Origin: Candidatus Woesearchaeota archaeon
Lineage (GTDB): Archaea > Nanobdellota > Nanobdellia > Woesearchaeales > UBA10216
Assembly (NCBI GenBank): GCA_016211185.1
Contig: JACQST010000059.1
Span: 1 to 33,993, forward strand
Length of the DNA: 33,993 nucleotides
Direction: 5' to 3'
Shown in pieces: positions 21,733-29,625 of this stretch (its first letter is position 1; each line of letters opens with the position of its first letter). The notes under the pieces are model-generated. The model saw nothing but the letters and a program-made list of their open reading frames with translations, was not told the origin of the DNA and did no database searches. Made by a program: the position numbers and the translations under genes.

Positions 21733-23157
21733 TTAGTATGTGGTGTTTATCTGGTCCTGCTCATACTTCAAGCCTTTTTTCAGGGCAAGCTCTGCCCTCA
21801 TCAGCTCCTGGCCGATGTAGATGGCATGGCTGATGTCGCTGGCCTTCTGCTCCAGCACAATCCACCTTGAAGCCTCCTGAGAACTCGCTGCTAAGAACTC
21901 CTCAAGCCTCTGGCCATCAGGCGAAAGATGAGTTACCTTTATCCTGCCGCCCTCAACTGATATGTGAATGTTTCCCCTCGGGTCAAGGTTTCCAGTGCTC
22001 CTTGGAAGCTCAAAAGAAATGTTCTTATCCAAAGGATACTCCCGAAGGACTTCCTGCGCCTGCCTGAAATGCCTCTCATAAACATGCGCACTGGCAGAAA
22101 TCATGATGGTTTCGCCGAGCTCTTTTCCTGTCTCTGCGCATAACTGCTTCTGAAGCTTCCTTAAAGCATAAGCGTTCTTAGGCCACGCACCATAGATGTC
22201 GTTGCTCCTCAAATAAGCAATCAGGTAAAGCTTATCGCCCTGAATTATCGCCTGCACAAGGTTAAGGCACGGCGGGTTAATGCTGTCCATATCCAAGTTG
22301 ACGTCCCAAGTGACAGCAACAGCCCTCCTGGTATGGGGATGCTCATTAAGCTTCCGGGCAATTTTACTAATCTGGTCAACCCCCTTATGAGACCTTAGCC
22401 TCTGGCCATAAGTATATGTGATTTCAGGAACCTTCTGGTCAGTAAGAACCTGTGGATAATACTCCTCAAGCTCCTCCTCCGGAAAAGCAAAATAGGGCTT
22501 CCATTGGGGCTTGTCAGGGTCCTCATGAGTAATTATGGTTGAAAGGCAGATAATCTCCTTTTGCTTCTCCTCGTGCTGAGACTCCTTGAGAGCTCCGAAC
22601 TTCATAATCGTGCTTAGAGCCTGAAGCCATGCCTCGCCAATTGTCCTTGCCCGAATCTTGAAAACAGGGTCAGTGGGGAAATTCATCGGAACCTCAACCC
22701 TCGCCTCAGGAAATGACTCAGGGCTCCCGTAGCCCGTCTTTAAAGGCAGCCCTGCAATAACCTGCTTCAAGACGCTGTAGTCTGTAACGTTCCTGGCGTC
22801 AATGACATCGACATTCTTCCTGAAGCTCTCAACAGCATCCAAAGGAATCTCATTATCCACCCGCGCACCACTCACTCCCCTTACCGAACGTTCATCATCC
22901 ACCCCTTTTTCCTTTAGGCTGATAAGTGCCTGTCCGCTCTGGCTCCTGTCCTGGCCGCACACAACTATGTAACGGATGTTCTTGTTGAAAAGGCAGTACC
23001 TGAGAACAGTGTTAAGCCCGGCATCCTTTGAATAAAGCTGGCCGATAACCGCATAGCTGTCTCTGTCCAGATGCCTCTCAACAATCTCAAGCGGAGTCCA
23101 CAAAGTGCAGACTGCAACATTACTCTTCTCGTTACCAAGCTTCACAGACTGTTTCAT
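21733..23157 (-). CDS. thyA: Thymidylate synthase with N-terminal MtrA/DUF4346-like domain
   Basis: 474 residues in two parts. Residues 1 to about 160 resemble the DUF4346/MtrA-like domain (VAVCTLW, then SYAVIGQLYSKDAGLNTVLRY and IRYIVVCGQDRSQSGQALISL), related to the corrinoid subunit of methyltetrahydromethanopterin methyltransferase. Residues from about 165 form a thymidylate synthase that methylates dUMP to dTMP. The active-site cysteine is C297 (NPPCLNLVQ). The RSNDIYGAWPKNAYAL segment keeps the asparagine used for dUMP rather than the aspartate of dCMP hydroxymethylases. This fusion is known in archaea. The ATG lies 26.5 nt from a TATA box (23180-23187). dCMP deaminase downstream supplies dUMP. 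Confidence 0.93.
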   Translation of the reverse strand: MKQSVKLGNEKSNVAVCTLWTPLEIVERHLDRDSYAVIGQLYSKDAGLNTVLRYCLFNKNIRYIVVCGQDRSQSGQALISLKEKGVDDERSVRGVSGARVDNEIPLDAVESFRKNVDVIDARNVTDYSVLKQVIAGLPLKTGYGSPESFPEARVEVPMNFPTDPVFKIRARTIGEAWLQALSTIMKFGALKESQHEEKQKEIICLSTIITHEDPDKPQWKPYFAFPEEELEEYYPQVLTDQKVPEITYTYGQRLRSHKGVDQISKIARKLNEHPHTRRAVAVTWDVNLDMDSINPPCLNLVQAIIQGDKLYLIAYLRSNDIYGAWPKNAYALRKLQKQLCAETGKELGETIMISASAHVYERHFRQAQEVLREYPLDKNISFELPRSTGNLDPRGNIHISVEGGRIKVTHLSPDGQRLEEFLAASSQEASRWIVLEQKASDISHAIYIGQELMRAELALKKGLKYEQDQINTTY

Positions 23158-23179
23158 GCGGACAAGTTCCTTTTACTTC

Positions 23180-23187
23180 TATAAAAT
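23180..23187 (-). promoter_or_regulatory. TATA box of thyA
   Basis: ATTTTATA on the minus strand, centred 26.5 nt from the ATG at 23157; predicts a leaderless mRNA. Confidence 0.6.
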
Positions 23188-23197
23188 TGTTGCTACA

Positions 23198-24334
23198 TTA
23201 CGCATAGAATCTTTTGCCATTCCTGTAATCCCTTGCAAGCTCCCTTAACTTTTCAGGTTCAGCATGTATGCCCTTCTTTTTCAGCAGCCCTGAAACTCGG
23301 CCGGATGACAGGAACTGGAGGAACTGGGTGGTGTTTTTAGGCTTAACTGTGATGTGGCACCTCTCAAAGTCAATCATTACAGGCTTGCCGCTCTTAATGA
23401 CTATTATGTGCTTCAAGGGATGATGCATCTCCTCCTTGCCCACGCCCATCCTGTCCATCAGCAGACACTGCCTCAAAACTTCCTTCACAACCTTTACAGC
23501 AGCTTCAGCACTGCACGCTTGAAGGAAATCACATATGTATTGCCCCTCCACAAAGCGGTATGCAAAGAAGCCATTGCCTGCAAAAACCAGCTCAGGACCG
23601 ATGCCCTTCCTGTTAAGGCGCCGAAGCCAAGCGGCCTCGTTAGAAACCCTGCCTTTGGCCTTTGAGTCAGGCCTCTCGGCCTTAACAGCAACCTTCCTTT
23701 TCCTGTAAACTGCAGTGTACACAACTCCCCTCTTGCCCCTGGCGAAAAGGCGGACTGCACTAGCGCCTTTTTTCTCCAACTCCACCAGAAGGGGTTTCTT
23801 GGCTATCAAGTAGCAGTAAAGCGTCTCAAAAAAGAACCTCTTCTGCCCTATTACGCTGAAGTCATAGCAGTTGTCCTTGATTATTCTCTCCACCGCATGG
23901 TTCGTTGTAAGGCTGCTCGCTACAAGAATAATCCTCCCGTCGGGCTTCAGGAAATTACTGCTTGCCCTGATAAAGCGCTCAACCGTCTCATAGCCCTTCC
24001 TGCCCCCGTATATCGCCCTATCCTCAATCCCTTTATCCTGAGGAAGATACGGCGGGTTGAAAATGATTGTATCAAACTGCCCCCTGATGCCCTCAAAAAG
24101 GTCTGCCCTGCGAAACTTTATCCTGATACCCTCACTTGCAGCATTTGTCCTTGCCGCATGAAGCGCAGCATCGCTGATGTCTGTCGCTGTCGCTGATTTC
24201 ACGCCCTCTTTCTTCGCTGCAGCTATTGCAAGGATACCTGTTCCTGTGCCCACCTCAAGGACGTCCCCTACTGCATGCTCCTTCACAGCTTCAAGAAGAA
24301 GATAGCTGTCCTCAGCAGGGTTGTAGACTGCCAT
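23198..24334 (-). CDS. HemK-type methyltransferase fused to a COG2112-like protein kinase
   Basis: 378 residues. Residues 1-180 are an N5-glutamine methyltransferase: motif I LEVGTGTG (26-33) and NPPY (93-96), as in archaeal HemK/Mtq2 enzymes that modify the GGQ loop of release factor aRF1. Residues 190-378 are a small Bud32/RIO-like kinase of the archaeal COG2112 type: glycine loop ARGKRGVVYTAVY (198-210), K218 in VAVK, E233, catalytic-loop-like HHPLKHI (304-310) and the DFG-equivalent IDFER with D322. All key residues are present in both halves, so both could be active. The frame is continuous. The ATG at 24334 is 27.5 nt from a TATA-like TTAATAAG; a TTG at 24343 is less likely. Confidence 0.9.
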   Translation of the reverse strand: MAVYNPAEDSYLLLEAVKEHAVGDVLEVGTGTGILAIAAAKKEGVKSATATDISDAALHAARTNAASEGIRIKFRRADLFEGIRGQFDTIIFNPPYLPQDKGIEDRAIYGGRKGYETVERFIRASSNFLKPDGRIILVASSLTTNHAVERIIKDNCYDFSVIGQKRFFFETLYCYLIAKKPLLVELEKKGASAVRLFARGKRGVVYTAVYRKRKVAVKAERPDSKAKGRVSNEAAWLRRLNRKGIGPELVFAGNGFFAYRFVEGQYICDFLQACSAEAAVKVVKEVLRQCLLMDRMGVGKEEMHHPLKHIIVIKSGKPVMIDFERCHITVKPKNTTQFLQFLSSGRVSGLLKKKGIHAEPEKLRELARDYRNGKRFYA

Positions 24335-24408
24335 TATAGGCAAGCCTGTTGAGCTTGTTAATAAGCTATTTGTATTATGAAACTTGAAGTTATCAAAACT
24401 TTAAATTT

Positions 24409-25041
24409 CTATCCCTCTGCCTTGTATAGCCTTTCGAAAATCTCCTTCCTGATAAAAGTTGTTTTGCTGAGGCGCTTCATTTTCTCTTCAAGATCAATAA
24501 TAATCCACTTGTTCTTCCTCTTCTGCCTTATTGCCTCCTCAACAATTCCAGCCCAATCAATATTTTTCTCTGCCCTTACAATTGTTTCCATGTCCTCGTA
24601 ATCCTTTTCCCGGTCAGTGACTGATTTCAGCATCATCAAGAGCTCCACTGGAGCTGTAAAAACAGTCAGTTCATTCTTACCGATGTAATCGTGCCTTTGC
24701 GTGAACCTGCCGAATTCCACCTGAAAGCCAAAAACGTCCTTAACGAAAAGGTCGAACCGATCCTCTCCTCTGGAATAAATCAGGGGCTTGTTTCCAGTTT
24801 TTCCCCTTTTCCCCTCAAAAACAGTTCTTATTGATTTCTCCGAATATCCCAGTTTCTCTATAGCACGAATGAAGGTCGCCCTATCCTTCCTGTTCATGAA
24901 TACCATATCTATGTCCTTTGTTGAATTCTTGTATCCCCTGAACATCATGGCAGTGCCTCCTATTGCAAGGCACTCCACATCCTCACCCAAATAGTCAGCT
25001 ATCAACCTGAACAAGTCCTCCTGATCCTGCGTGCTTATCAA
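24409..25041 (-). CDS. Nucleotidyltransferase, AbiEii-like (DUF6036 type)
   Basis: 210 residues of the polymerase-beta nucleotidyltransferase superfamily. The active site is GGTA (28-31) followed by D43-I-D45 (STKDIDMVF), a GG-x(13)-DhD pattern. Later segments (EFGRFTQRHDYIGKNELTVF and helices around ELLMMLKSVTDREKDYEDM) match the DUF6036/AbiEii/MenA type. Such enzymes act as toxins that modify tRNA or other targets. The start overlaps the upstream winged-helix gene as a 4-base ATGA, so the two are coupled like AbiEi-AbiEii. The toxin role is inferred; DUF6036 proteins also occur in non-toxic contexts. Confidence 0.82.
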   Translation of the reverse strand: MISTQDQEDLFRLIADYLGEDVECLAIGGTAMMFRGYKNSTKDIDMVFMNRKDRATFIRAIEKLGYSEKSIRTVFEGKRGKTGNKPLIYSRGEDRFDLFVKDVFGFQVEFGRFTQRHDYIGKNELTVFTAPVELLMMLKSVTDREKDYEDMETIVRAEKNIDWAGIVEEAIRQKRKNKWIIIDLEEKMKRLSKTTFIRKEIFERLYKAEG

Positions 25042-25505
25042 TTCAAGTACCTCTCAGGCATTCGCCGAACCCTCATATATCCCCTGGCTTGCTTGTACAG
25101 GGCAACAATGCTATCTTCAACGCCCTGCTTTTTCGCCAAGTCAAACAGACGTTTCCAATCGCGTACATGCCTGAACAAGTAAGATGTTGCCTGCAACGTC
25201 CTTGAATCCCCTATCCTCACCCCGTCAATTATGGCGTGCTCTATTGTGTAGTTGCCGCTCACATAATGCTCAAATCCCGGCCGCAGCTTTTCAGGGCTAT
25301 ACCTGTTTACTATGTCGTAGAAACCATTGGTTTTTCTCTTTGGAAGCTCGTGAATAGCGTATATTCTTTTCTGCTTCCCCCCACCGCTAACTTCTACAAG
25401 CCCCTTCTTCTTGAGCTTTGAAAGAAGGTTGATTGCAGACTGCCTGCTCAACCCGCGCTCACTTGCAAACCGCTCCACCGTATATTTTCCTTCCTTAATC
25501 TCCAT
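25038..25505 (-). CDS. Winged-helix protein, AbiEi-like antitoxin candidate
   Basis: 155 residues. The N-terminal winged helix is clear (TVERFASERGLSRQSAINLL followed by SKLKKKGLVEVSGGGKQKRIYAI), with the wing rich in G and K. The C-terminal half has helical text (RDWKRLFDLAKKQG, DSIVALYKQARGYMRVRRMP), as in AbiEi-type antitoxins, which repress their own operon. It is the first gene of the pair. An ATG at 25520 exists, but the ATG at 25505 is about 28 nt from the TATA box at 25530-25537 and is preferred. It lies between the kinase fusion and copA on the same strand, with its own promoter. Confidence 0.8.
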   Translation of the reverse strand: MEIKEGKYTVERFASERGLSRQSAINLLSKLKKKGLVEVSGGGKQKRIYAIHELPKRKTNGFYDIVNRYSPEKLRPGFEHYVSGNYTIEHAIIDGVRIGDSRTLQATSYLFRHVRDWKRLFDLAKKQGVEDSIVALYKQARGYMRVRRMPERYLN

Positions 25506-25529
25506 ATTCACATTATGCATATTAAGTGA

Positions 25530-25537
25530 TATTTAAA
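25530..25537 (-). promoter_or_regulatory. TATA box of the AbiE-like pair
   Basis: TTTAAATA on the minus strand, centred 28.5 nt from the ATG at 25505, supporting that start over 25520. The 92 bases from here to the copA stop (25538-25629) hold no feature I can name. Confidence 0.6.
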
Positions 25538-25629
25538 GTTTTCTTTTTTATTGTTATCCGTCTTCTTATGCCTTTTCATAAACATCAAAGAACCCAAAAT
25601 ATAGATAACTGCGTAGCTCTTCAAAGCCC

Positions 25630-28077
25630 CTACCTCGCCCTGAATCCCCGCATAAGCAAGGTATTGGCAACCACGCTGACAGAGCTGAACGCCATGGCAG
25701 CGCCAGCAATTATGGGGTTTAGCAGGAAGCCCGTGAACGGGTAAAGAAGGCCGGCAGCAATAGGTATGCCTGCTGTGTTGTAGAAGAAAGCCCAGAACAG
25801 GTTCTGTTTTATTTTTCGGACAGTGTAGCTGCTTATGTCCATGGCCGTAACAACCTTCTTCAGGTCTCCCTTGACAAGCACAATGTCCCCTGCCTCTATT
25901 GCTATGTCTGTGCCTGTGCCCATTGCTATCCCTATGTCTGCTGCTGCAAGCGCAGGGGCGTCGTTAATGCCGTCGCCAACCATCGCCACGCTCATTCCTT
26001 GGGCTTTGAGCTTGTTCACTTCCTTTTCCTTGTCTTCCGGCAACACCTCTGCAAGCACCTTTTGTATGCCTGCCTGCTTTGCGATGGCCTCAGCAGTCCT
26101 TATGTTGTCGCCAGTAATCATTATCACTTCCTTTCCCATCCTCTGCAGCTCAGCTATTGCCTCAATTGAGCCTTCCTTCAAGGTGTCTGCAACAGCCACC
26201 AAGCCAGCTACCTTGCTGCCATGTGCAAGAATCATAACCGTCTTCCCCTGTCCCTCGAGCAGGCCTATCTTTTCCTCAGCATCCTTCAGGGAAATCTTGC
26301 TGTCAGCCATCAGCTTCCGGTTTCCAAAAAGAATCTTCCTTGCCTTGTATGCAGCCTCTATTCCTTTGCCTGTTATTGACTTAAAGGCTGATGGCTCCGC
26401 AATCTCAAGATTTTCCTTCTTTGCCTCGCTGATTATTGCCTCTGCCAAAGGATGCTCTGAACGCTTCTCAGCTATTGCCGCAAGCTTTAGAACATCTTTT
26501 TGTTGCAAAGCAAAACCAACAACATCAGTCACTTCAGGCTTTCCCTTGGTTATTGTACCGGTCTTGTCAAGGACTATTGTGTCTGCTTCGCGCGCCTTCT
26601 GAAGGGCAGCTGCTGTCCTGAACAAAATTCCCTGCTGAGCGCCAAGCCCAGTCCCCACGATTATTGCTGTAGGCGTTGCCAGCCCCATGGCGCACGGGCA
26701 GGCTATTATGAGGACTGAAATAAAGATCATTAACGAGAACGCAAACCCTGCTCCGGAAAAAAGCCACGCGCCTGCAGCTATAAACGCAATTACAATCACA
26801 GCAGGAACAAAATAAGCTGAAACTGAATCAGCCAGCTTCTGGATTGGCGCCTTGCTGCTCTGAGCCTGCTCCACAAGCCGTATTATCTGGGCAAGCATCG
26901 TGTCCTTCCCAACTTTTGTTGCATTAAACCTGAAGCTGCCTGTCCTGTTTATCGTTCCCCCGATAACAACGCTTCCCTTAAACTTCTCAACAGGAATGCT
27001 CTCACCAGTAACCATTGACTCGTCAACAGCAGAGCTTCCACTAATCACACGGCCATCCACAGGTATCTTCTGGCCAGGCTTAACTATAACTGAATCGCCA
27101 ACAGCCACTTCATCAATAGGCACATCCACCTCCTTACCACTTCTCACTACCGTGGCAGTCTTTGCCTGAAGCCCAATCAGCTTCTTAATTGCCTCAGATG
27201 TTTTGCCCTTCGCAACCGCCTCAAGAAGCTTGCCCAAGAGGATGAACATCAGAAGGAGGCCTGCTATCTCATAATAAAGGTCATGCATCCCGAAGCCTGC
27301 GCCTTGCATCATCAGGATAGTTATTGCTATGCTGTAAACATATGCAGCCCCAGTACCTATTGCTACAAGGGTATCCATGTTGGCAGTCCTTCCGAAAACT
27401 GCAGCCCTGAAACCCTTGACATAAAACTCCCTGCTCACCCATATGATGGGCGTTGTAAGGGCCAGTTGCATTATTGCATATGCCTCGTCGCCAATCTCAG
27501 GAAGCGGAAGCCTGAGCAGGCCTGACATCGCGAGATACGCCAGCGGAATGCTGCACACAAGTGAAATGAGAAACTTAGTCTTTAGCTGACTTATCTCGCG
27601 CTCCCTCTCCAGCTTTTCCCTATCCGTAGCTTCCTCCGCATAGTCTTGAGGCGTGTATCCTGCATTGGTTATCGCAGCCTTTATTGCCTTAAGACTAGTG
27701 ACTGAAGGGTCATAACTCACAGAAACAATCTTTGAAGCGTAGCTTGCCTCAGAAACCTTGACACCCCTAACCTTCATGAGCGCTGAATGCACAATCATTG
27801 CACAGTGCTCTGATGCCATGTCATTCACTGTGAGCTTTACTGTTGTGCCTTCAGAGCCCTGCATTGAGGCGGTGTATCCTACTTTCCTCACGGCGGTGAC
27901 TATGGCCTGTTCAGAGGTGCTTTTCCCGTCAAACTCAACAAGCGCCTTGCCGCTTGCGAAGTTCACATTCGCGCTTTTAACGCCTTTCTCTTTCTTCAGG
28001 GCTTTCTCTATGGTAACTGCGCAGCTTGCGCAATCCATCCCTTTTATGCTCAATACTGCTTTTTCCATTTTCTCCAT
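25630..28077 (-). CDS. copA: Copper-exporting P1B-type ATPase
   Basis: 815 residues, a full Cu(I) P-type ATPase that pumps copper out of the cytoplasm. There are two N-terminal heavy-metal domains: the first has the canonical GMDCASC, while the second keeps only one cysteine (DMASEHC). The membrane metal site is CPC ([12 protein letters not shown]) with the TM7/TM8 partners YN and MAFSS. The cytoplasmic parts show TGES (actuator), DKTGT (phosphorylation), SEHPLAEAI (HP motif) and [10 protein letters not shown]. The frame extends to 28167, but [13 protein letters not shown] at 28077 fits the family start and avoids overlap with the gene upstream. The 2-TM gene precedes it by ten bases. Confidence 0.94.
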   Translation of the reverse strand: MEKMEKAVLSIKGMDCASCAVTIEKALKKEKGVKSANVNFASGKALVEFDGKSTSEQAIVTAVRKVGYTASMQGSEGTTVKLTVNDMASEHCAMIVHSALMKVRGVKVSEASYASKIVSVSYDPSVTSLKAIKAAITNAGYTPQDYAEEATDREKLEREREISQLKTKFLISLVCSIPLAYLAMSGLLRLPLPEIGDEAYAIMQLALTTPIIWVSREFYVKGFRAAVFGRTANMDTLVAIGTGAAYVYSIAITILMMQGAGFGMHDLYYEIAGLLLMFILLGKLLEAVAKGKTSEAIKKLIGLQAKTATVVRSGKEVDVPIDEVAVGDSVIVKPGQKIPVDGRVISGSSAVDESMVTGESIPVEKFKGSVVIGGTINRTGSFRFNATKVGKDTMLAQIIRLVEQAQSSKAPIQKLADSVSAYFVPAVIVIAFIAAGAWLFSGAGFAFSLMIFISVLIIACPCAMGLATPTAIIVGTGLGAQQGILFRTAAALQKAREADTIVLDKTGTITKGKPEVTDVVGFALQQKDVLKLAAIAEKRSEHPLAEAIISEAKKENLEIAEPSAFKSITGKGIEAAYKARKILFGNRKLMADSKISLKDAEEKIGLLEGQGKTVMILAHGSKVAGLVAVADTLKEGSIEAIAELQRMGKEVIMITGDNIRTAEAIAKQAGIQKVLAEVLPEDKEKEVNKLKAQGMSVAMVGDGINDAPALAAADIGIAMGTGTDIAIEAGDIVLVKGDLKKVVTAMDISSYTVRKIKQNLFWAFFYNTAGIPIAAGLLYPFTGFLLNPIIAGAAMAFSSVSVVANTLLMRGFRAR

Positions 28078-28087
28078 ACATGCTTCA

Positions 28088-28369
28088 TCATAGCCTGTTG
28101 TAAACAGCTGCGAATAGGCTGCCCATGCCATAACCCAACGAAGCCACCACAACGATTCCGGTGGCAAATGACTGGAGGCTTATATTTACAGCCCATATTT
28201 CCGATACATCAATCCCGTGCATAAGCGAGTTCGAAATGAACACCATTGCCCATGTGGGAAGGACTACAACCGCAATCAGGCAAACAAGCGACAAAGCCAT
28301 AAGGCTTATGGCGAGGCTCAGCCCTGCCCTGTGCGGCTCTAACCGGTTTACATTGACATGCCCCTTCAT
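28088..28369 (-). CDS. Two-helix membrane protein, DUF5676-like
   Basis: 93 residues with two membrane helices (about 17-39 and 66-90) and a short charged start. The pattern with [20 protein letters not shown] and a late glycine-rich helix ending in AAVYNRL resembles DUF5676 proteins, which often sit next to heavy-metal P-type ATPases. The family match is from memory of the pattern. GAGGTGG precedes the ATG. It is the first gene before copA and diverges from the PadR-TRASH regulator, so a role in metal handling is likely. Confidence 0.7.
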   Translation of the reverse strand: MKGHVNVNRLEPHRAGLSLAISLMALSLVCLIAVVVLPTWAMVFISNSLMHGIDVSEIWAVNISLQSFATGIVVVASLGYGMGSLFAAVYNRL

Positions 28370-28382
28370 TTAAAACCACCTC

Positions 28383-28405
28383 ATATATCTAAATCGTGAT
28401 ATATC
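28383..28405. promoter_or_regulatory. Candidate operator between copA operon and regulator
   Basis: The 72-bp divergent gap holds a repeated ATATATC at 28383-28389 and 28399-28405, 16 bp centre to centre; the second lies in the palindrome GATATATC. It sits beside the regulator's TATA box (28411-28420) and where the copA operon promoter should be. A PadR dimer could bind here. Proof needs binding data. Confidence 0.35.
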
Positions 28406-28410
28406 CGAAA

Positions 28411-28420
28411 TATTTAAATA
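28411..28420 (+). promoter_or_regulatory. TATA box of the PadR-TRASH gene
   Basis: TATTTAAATA is palindromic and centred 26.5 nt before the ATG at 28442, predicting a leaderless mRNA. Confidence 0.65.
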
Positions 28421-28441
28421 TTTTGATTAGATGCTGGACTC

Positions 28442-28849
28442 ATGGCGGTAAGGATAAACAGCATGGTAAAGCTATACACGCTGCTGCTCCTCGCTGAAGA
28501 CTCAAGGCACGGCTACGAGCTGATGAAGCTGCTCTCAGAGCGGCTGGACAGAAGGATAAGTGCAAGCCAGGTCTACCCTTTCCTGTCCCTGCTCTCAAGG
28601 CACGGCATAGTCTCGGCAGGCCCCGCAGGCAACCGCGAGAAGAAATCATACACTCTCACCAAGCAAGGAAGCGTCCTTGTGCGGAACCTCCTCGGCAGAT
28701 TCGGGGAATTAGCCTACCGGGCTATAGTGCCAAACCTAACCACATGCGCACATTGCGGATGCAAGGTATACGGAGCACACACCCAGAAAATAAAGGGCAA
28801 AGAGCTTGCCTTCTGCTGCAAATACTGCGCACAGTCATACACAAGGTAA
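28442..28849 (+). CDS. PadR-type regulator with C-terminal TRASH metal-binding domain
   Basis: 135 residues. Residues 1-95 are a PadR-like winged helix (VKLYTLLLLAEDSRHGYELM, then SASQVYPFLSLLSRHGIVSA and the wing KKSYTLTKQG). Residues 100-135 form a TRASH module: C102, C105 and C107, then C125-C126-x2-C129 in ELAFCCKYCAQSY. TRASH domains bind metals such as copper. The pairing of PadR and TRASH in one small protein, divergent from the copA operon, suggests a copper-sensing repressor. Known archaeal TRASH regulators such as CopT/CopR use a different, Lrp-like DNA-binding domain. Leaderless start. Confidence 0.87.
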   Translation: MAVRINSMVKLYTLLLLAEDSRHGYELMKLLSERLDRRISASQVYPFLSLLSRHGIVSAGPAGNREKKSYTLTKQGSVLVRNLLGRFGELAYRAIVPNLTTCAHCGCKVYGAHTQKIKGKELAFCCKYCAQSYTR

Positions 28850-28905
28850 ATGGGCACAACACAGATGGATGCAAAAAGCCTTATAGAAAAAAGCCACAGT
28901 TAACT

Positions 28906-28913
28906 TTATAAAT
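28906..28913 (+). promoter_or_regulatory. TATA box of the L1-L10-L12 operon
   Basis: TTTATAAA predicts transcription from about 28936, leaving a 37-nt leader with a small hairpin (CTGC/GCAG, 28949-28960) next to a strong GGAGG site. Archaeal L1 is known to regulate its own mRNA, but I could not match an rRNA-like L1 binding site here. The 56 bases from 28850 to 28905 hold nothing recognisable. Confidence 0.6.
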
Positions 28914-28972
28914 CACCTTCTTATCCCGTTTCATTATCCCGCAGCTTGACTGCCTCGGCAGGAGGGAAACAA

Positions 28973-29620
28973 ATGGACAAGAAGTCATTTCTGGAAGCAC
29001 TGCAGAAGGTCAAAGGATACAAGAGGAACTTCTCACAGAGCTACGAGCTTGTCATAAACCTGAAGGACATAGACTTGAAGAAAACAGACAACCAGATAGA
29101 CCTGTTTATCCAGCTTCCGAACGGCCGCGGGAAGAAAATCTCTGTCTGCGCGTTTGTCGACCCGCAGCTGCTTGACGAGGCAAAAGCTGCCTGCGACGAA
29201 GTAATACTGCAGGACAACTTCTCGGAATACGGCAAGAACAAGAAGGCTGCAAAGAAGCTTGCAAGAAAGCACGACTTCTTCATAGCACAATCAAACATCA
29301 TGCCACAAGTAGCAACATTCTTCGGAAGAGCACTTGGCCCGAAAGGAAAGATGCCGAACCCGAAGGCAGGCTGCATAGTCCCCCAAAAGACAAACCTTAG
29401 GCAGCTCAGGGAAAACCTTCAGAGAACAGTTAGGGTAAGCGCAAAGACAGCCCCAATACTGCAATGCATAGTCGGGATTGAAGGCATGGATGTCGAAAAG
29501 GTTGCGGAAAACGCGGTTCATGTTTACGAGCAGGTCATACACAAGCTTCCAAACGAGGAGCAAAACGTAAAATCATTACTGGTGAAACTGACAATGAGCC
29601 CACCGGTAGCTGTGAAGTGA
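28973..29620 (+). CDS. rpl1: 50S ribosomal protein uL1
   Basis: 215 residues. uL1 forms the mobile L1 stalk near the E site. Landmarks are the central ALGPKGKMPNPKAGCIVP loop (about 125-142) and the flanking RNA-binding surfaces (FSQSYELVINLKDIDLKK near the start, and NLRQLRENLQRTVRVSAKT). The ATG at 28973 has GGAGG seven bases upstream; an earlier in-frame start at 28946 lies in the leader and is rejected. L11, often just upstream in archaea, is absent here. L10 follows with overlapping stop and start. Confidence 0.95.
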   Translation: MDKKSFLEALQKVKGYKRNFSQSYELVINLKDIDLKKTDNQIDLFIQLPNGRGKKISVCAFVDPQLLDEAKAACDEVILQDNFSEYGKNKKAAKKLARKHDFFIAQSNIMPQVATFFGRALGPKGKMPNPKAGCIVPQKTNLRQLRENLQRTVRVSAKTAPILQCIVGIEGMDVEKVAENAVHVYEQVIHKLPNEEQNVKSLLVKLTMSPPVAVK

Positions 29621-29625
29621 CTTCA

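Noticed and set aside
28078-28167. A 30-residue N-terminal extension of CopA
   Set aside because: It would overlap the preceding 2-TM gene by 80 bases and precede the normal family start at [13 protein letters not shown].
28949-28960. An L1-binding autoregulatory site in the L1 leader
   Set aside because: The small CTGC/GCAG hairpin does not resemble the 23S rRNA L1 site, so regulation is not claimed.
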